DNA from: Thiocapsa sp.
GTDB taxonomy: Bacteria > Pseudomonadota > Gammaproteobacteria > Chromatiales > Chromatiaceae
Reading direction: 5' to 3'
Assembly (NCBI RefSeq): GCF_018399035.1
Contig: NZ_CP073760.1
Span: 2,418,001-2,482,000, forward strand
Length of the DNA: 64,000 bases
Both the position numbers and the translations under genes were made by a program. Shown here one piece after another: positions 62,700-64,000 of this stretch. Numbering within the stretch: position 1 is the first letter of the stretch; the number at the start of each line of letters is the position of its first letter. Under the pieces are notes generated by a model. That model was not told the origin of the DNA and ran no database searches. It saw only the letters and a program-made list of their open reading frames with translations.

Positions 62700-62965
62700 G
62701 CTTGTCGCTCGATTCATTCGTCGCTGGCCGATACTCGTACTTGATGACGCCGTCCTCGGAGTAGAGCTTCACCCGGTAGCCCGCTGCTCTGGGGGGCTGG
62801 CGGGCATAACGCCGACCGCTGAGGGTGGTTTCAACGGCGAAGCTGTCGCCGCGTCGTGCATGCCGCCCGATCTCGGCGAGCATCGAAGCGCCCACGTTTT
62901 GGATCCGGGATTGGTCTGCAATCTTACCCTCCAAGCGGCTTGAGCAGGCGGGCCGACCCGCACGC
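62700..62965 (-). pseudogene. Zeta-toxin-like kinase fragment
   Basis: One frame contains NVGASMLAEIGRHARRGDSF and AVETTLSGRRYARQPPRAAG plus YRVKLY, matching the segment after the P-loop of Zeta-type UDP-sugar kinases. The P-loop upstream and the rest downstream are missing, and the frame closes within 30 codons. It is a relic of a Zeta toxin gene. Confidence 0.6.
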
Positions 62966-62981
62966 GCCCGGCCATCCTGCC

Positions 62982-64000
62982 CTACAACCCCAACTCCCGC
63001 CAACGCGCCTCGATGCGCTTGACCGATACCGGGCCGGCGGTGCCGAGGGTCTGGGCGAAGAGCGAGACGCGTAGTTCTTCCAGTAGCCAGCGGATCTCCT
63101 CCAGACGCGGGTCTTCGCGGCCGGCCTTGCGGGCCGCGGCGGTGCGGTCGCGCCAGCGGGTCAGGAGCTCGGCCATGACGGTCATCTGCTCGCGGTCGCG
63201 TCCGGGGGCGTGAGCGAGCTTGTCGAGACGCTGCTCGGCGGCCTTGAGATAGCGCGGGTACTGCTTGAGCCGGTCGAAGGGGATCTGTTGGAAGAAGCCC
63301 CGGAAGACCAGTGCATCGAGCTGGTCGCGCAGGTCCTGCGTCGTCGGCTGCCAGTTGACCTGGGTAATGGCGGCGAGGCGCCGGCGCAGTGATTGGTAGG
63401 CGGCGAGGATCTCGGCGGCGAGCCGGGTGACCTCGTTGGCCGTCGGCTGGAGCCGGCTGCGGGATTCGGCGAGACGGGCCTCGAAGTCGGTCTGCGTTCG
63501 GATGGGCGGACGGTCGTCGAGGAAGGTCCGATCCAGGATGAGGGCCATCAGCTCGTCGGAGAGGTCGGGGGGACGGGGCTCGGATCCGCTCGGCGGGCGT
63601 GACGGCTGTCCGCCGGAGGTCGATGCGCCGGGACGCTTGGTCTCGGGGGATTCCGGGGCGGGACGCCCCGGCTCCATTGCGGGCGCCTTGGCGTAGAGCA
63701 GACGCAGCCGGTCCAGATCCTTGAGCGATTGGCGGATCGGGCGCAGGGTCGCACCGAGCGTCAGGGTCAGAAGCCGGCGCAGGCCCGCACGGTGGGCGTG
63801 CTCGGCTCCCTCGGGCGCATCCAGCACACGCACCGCCACGTTCCGGCCTTCGTCGACCAGGGCCGGAAAGCCGCGCATCCGGATCCCGCCGCGGGTGATC
63901 TCGACCTGCTCGGGCAGGTCGCCGAAGTCCCAGCGGGTGAGGCCCTCGCGTTCCAGCTCGGCGTCCGGGATGCGGGCAAACCGCGCCTGCCCCGCTTGGC
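62982..64000 (-). CDS. hrpA: ATP-dependent RNA helicase HrpA, C-terminal part (edge-truncated)
   Basis: The open frame runs without a break to the window edge (339 codons visible). It reads RFARIPDAELEREGLTRWDF then GDLPEQVEITRGGIRMRGFP and ALVDEG, the C-terminal DUF3418 region of HrpA, a DEAH-box helicase of about 1300 residues, ending RIEARWRELGL. A Pro/Ser-rich linker (GASTSGGQPSRPPSGSEPRP) is an insertion not seen in the E. coli protein. HrpA rescues stalled or collided ribosomes. The helicase core lies beyond the window. Confidence 0.9.
   Translation of the reverse strand, partial: QAGQARFARIPDAELEREGLTRWDFGDLPEQVEITRGGIRMRGFPALVDEGRNVAVRVLDAPEGAEHAHRAGLRRLLTLTLGATLRPIRQSLKDLDRLRLLYAKAPAMEPGRPAPESPETKRPGASTSGGQPSRPPSGSEPRPPDLSDELMALILDRTFLDDRPPIRTQTDFEARLAESRSRLQPTANEVTRLAAEILAAYQSLRRRLAAITQVNWQPTTQDLRDQLDALVFRGFFQQIPFDRLKQYPRYLKAAEQRLDKLAHAPGRDREQMTVMAELLTRWRDRTAAARKAGREDPRLEEIRWLLEELRVSLFAQTLGTAGPVSVKRIEARWRELGL

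Overview
The window reads as chromosome from a GC-rich gammaproteobacterium. The mix of families (malate synthase G, a coenzyme-A-disulfide-reductase pair, baeRF and UspA proteins, HrpA, several GGDEF/EAL and RND proteins, and a probable pyrophosphate-dependent PEP carboxykinase) would suit a purple sulfur bacterium such as a member of the Chromatiaceae. That placement is inference; no rRNA or photosynthesis gene is present to confirm it. I saw no tRNA, rRNA, CRISPR array, phage or complete insertion sequence.

Layout. 1-900: wreckage of a glucoamylase-family gene and a RelE-like toxin gene. 1160-7378: secreted metallo-hydrolase, ABC permease with membrane-fusion partner but no ATPase, cardiolipin synthase. 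7504-10454: an SLC13 transporter pseudogene, a FemAB-like gene split by one amber codon, and a Phd-type antitoxin whose toxin is truncated. 10456-16763: a metabolic block (phosphate acyltransferase, two divergent FAD disulfide reductases, baeRF protein, UspA). 16967-18320: three decayed genes (HdeD-like, FUSC, HlyD). 18439-23530: a repeat-rich membrane protein, a TPP-dependent acetolactate-synthase-like enzyme, a WD40 protein, a coiled-coil protein and Vsr. 23572-33580: a PAS/GGDEF/EAL protein, malate synthase G, a PepSY-like small protein with a PhoPQ-type two-component system, and GalE. 34460-37987: the giant PPi-PEPCK candidate. 38405-47326: SHOCT protein, second cardiolipin synthase, retropepsin-like protease, intact SLC13 permease, AAA+ ATPase, orphan solute-binding protein. 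47314-55198: a Cache-type GGDEF/EAL protein, then an RND pump operon with a divergent TetR gene.

55207-62970 is a decayed defence island read right to left. It holds remnants of a type I restriction system (hsdM with internal deletions, a half-size hsdS, only the last codons of hsdR, a broken YgjP-like metallopeptidase). Interleaved with these are apparently intact toxin-antitoxin-like genes (DUF4258/DUF2283, MazE/MazF-like, a MNT-type nucleotidyltransferase) plus RhuM and a DUF429-like nuclease. The window ends inside hrpA.

The most distinctive feature outside the genes is a set of dispersed intergenic repeats. (i) Roughly 85-nt units bounded by TAAACCGCG / CGCGGTTTA often occur as pairs around an AT-rich core and often begin at, or supply, the stop codon of the preceding gene. 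(ii) A 105-nt MITE-like element is present in two inverted copies around the SHOCT gene. (iii) A GTAGGATGGGTAGAGCG element has long inverted ends. Nested insertions of these repeats, together with about a dozen gene remnants, show that the region is eroding actively.
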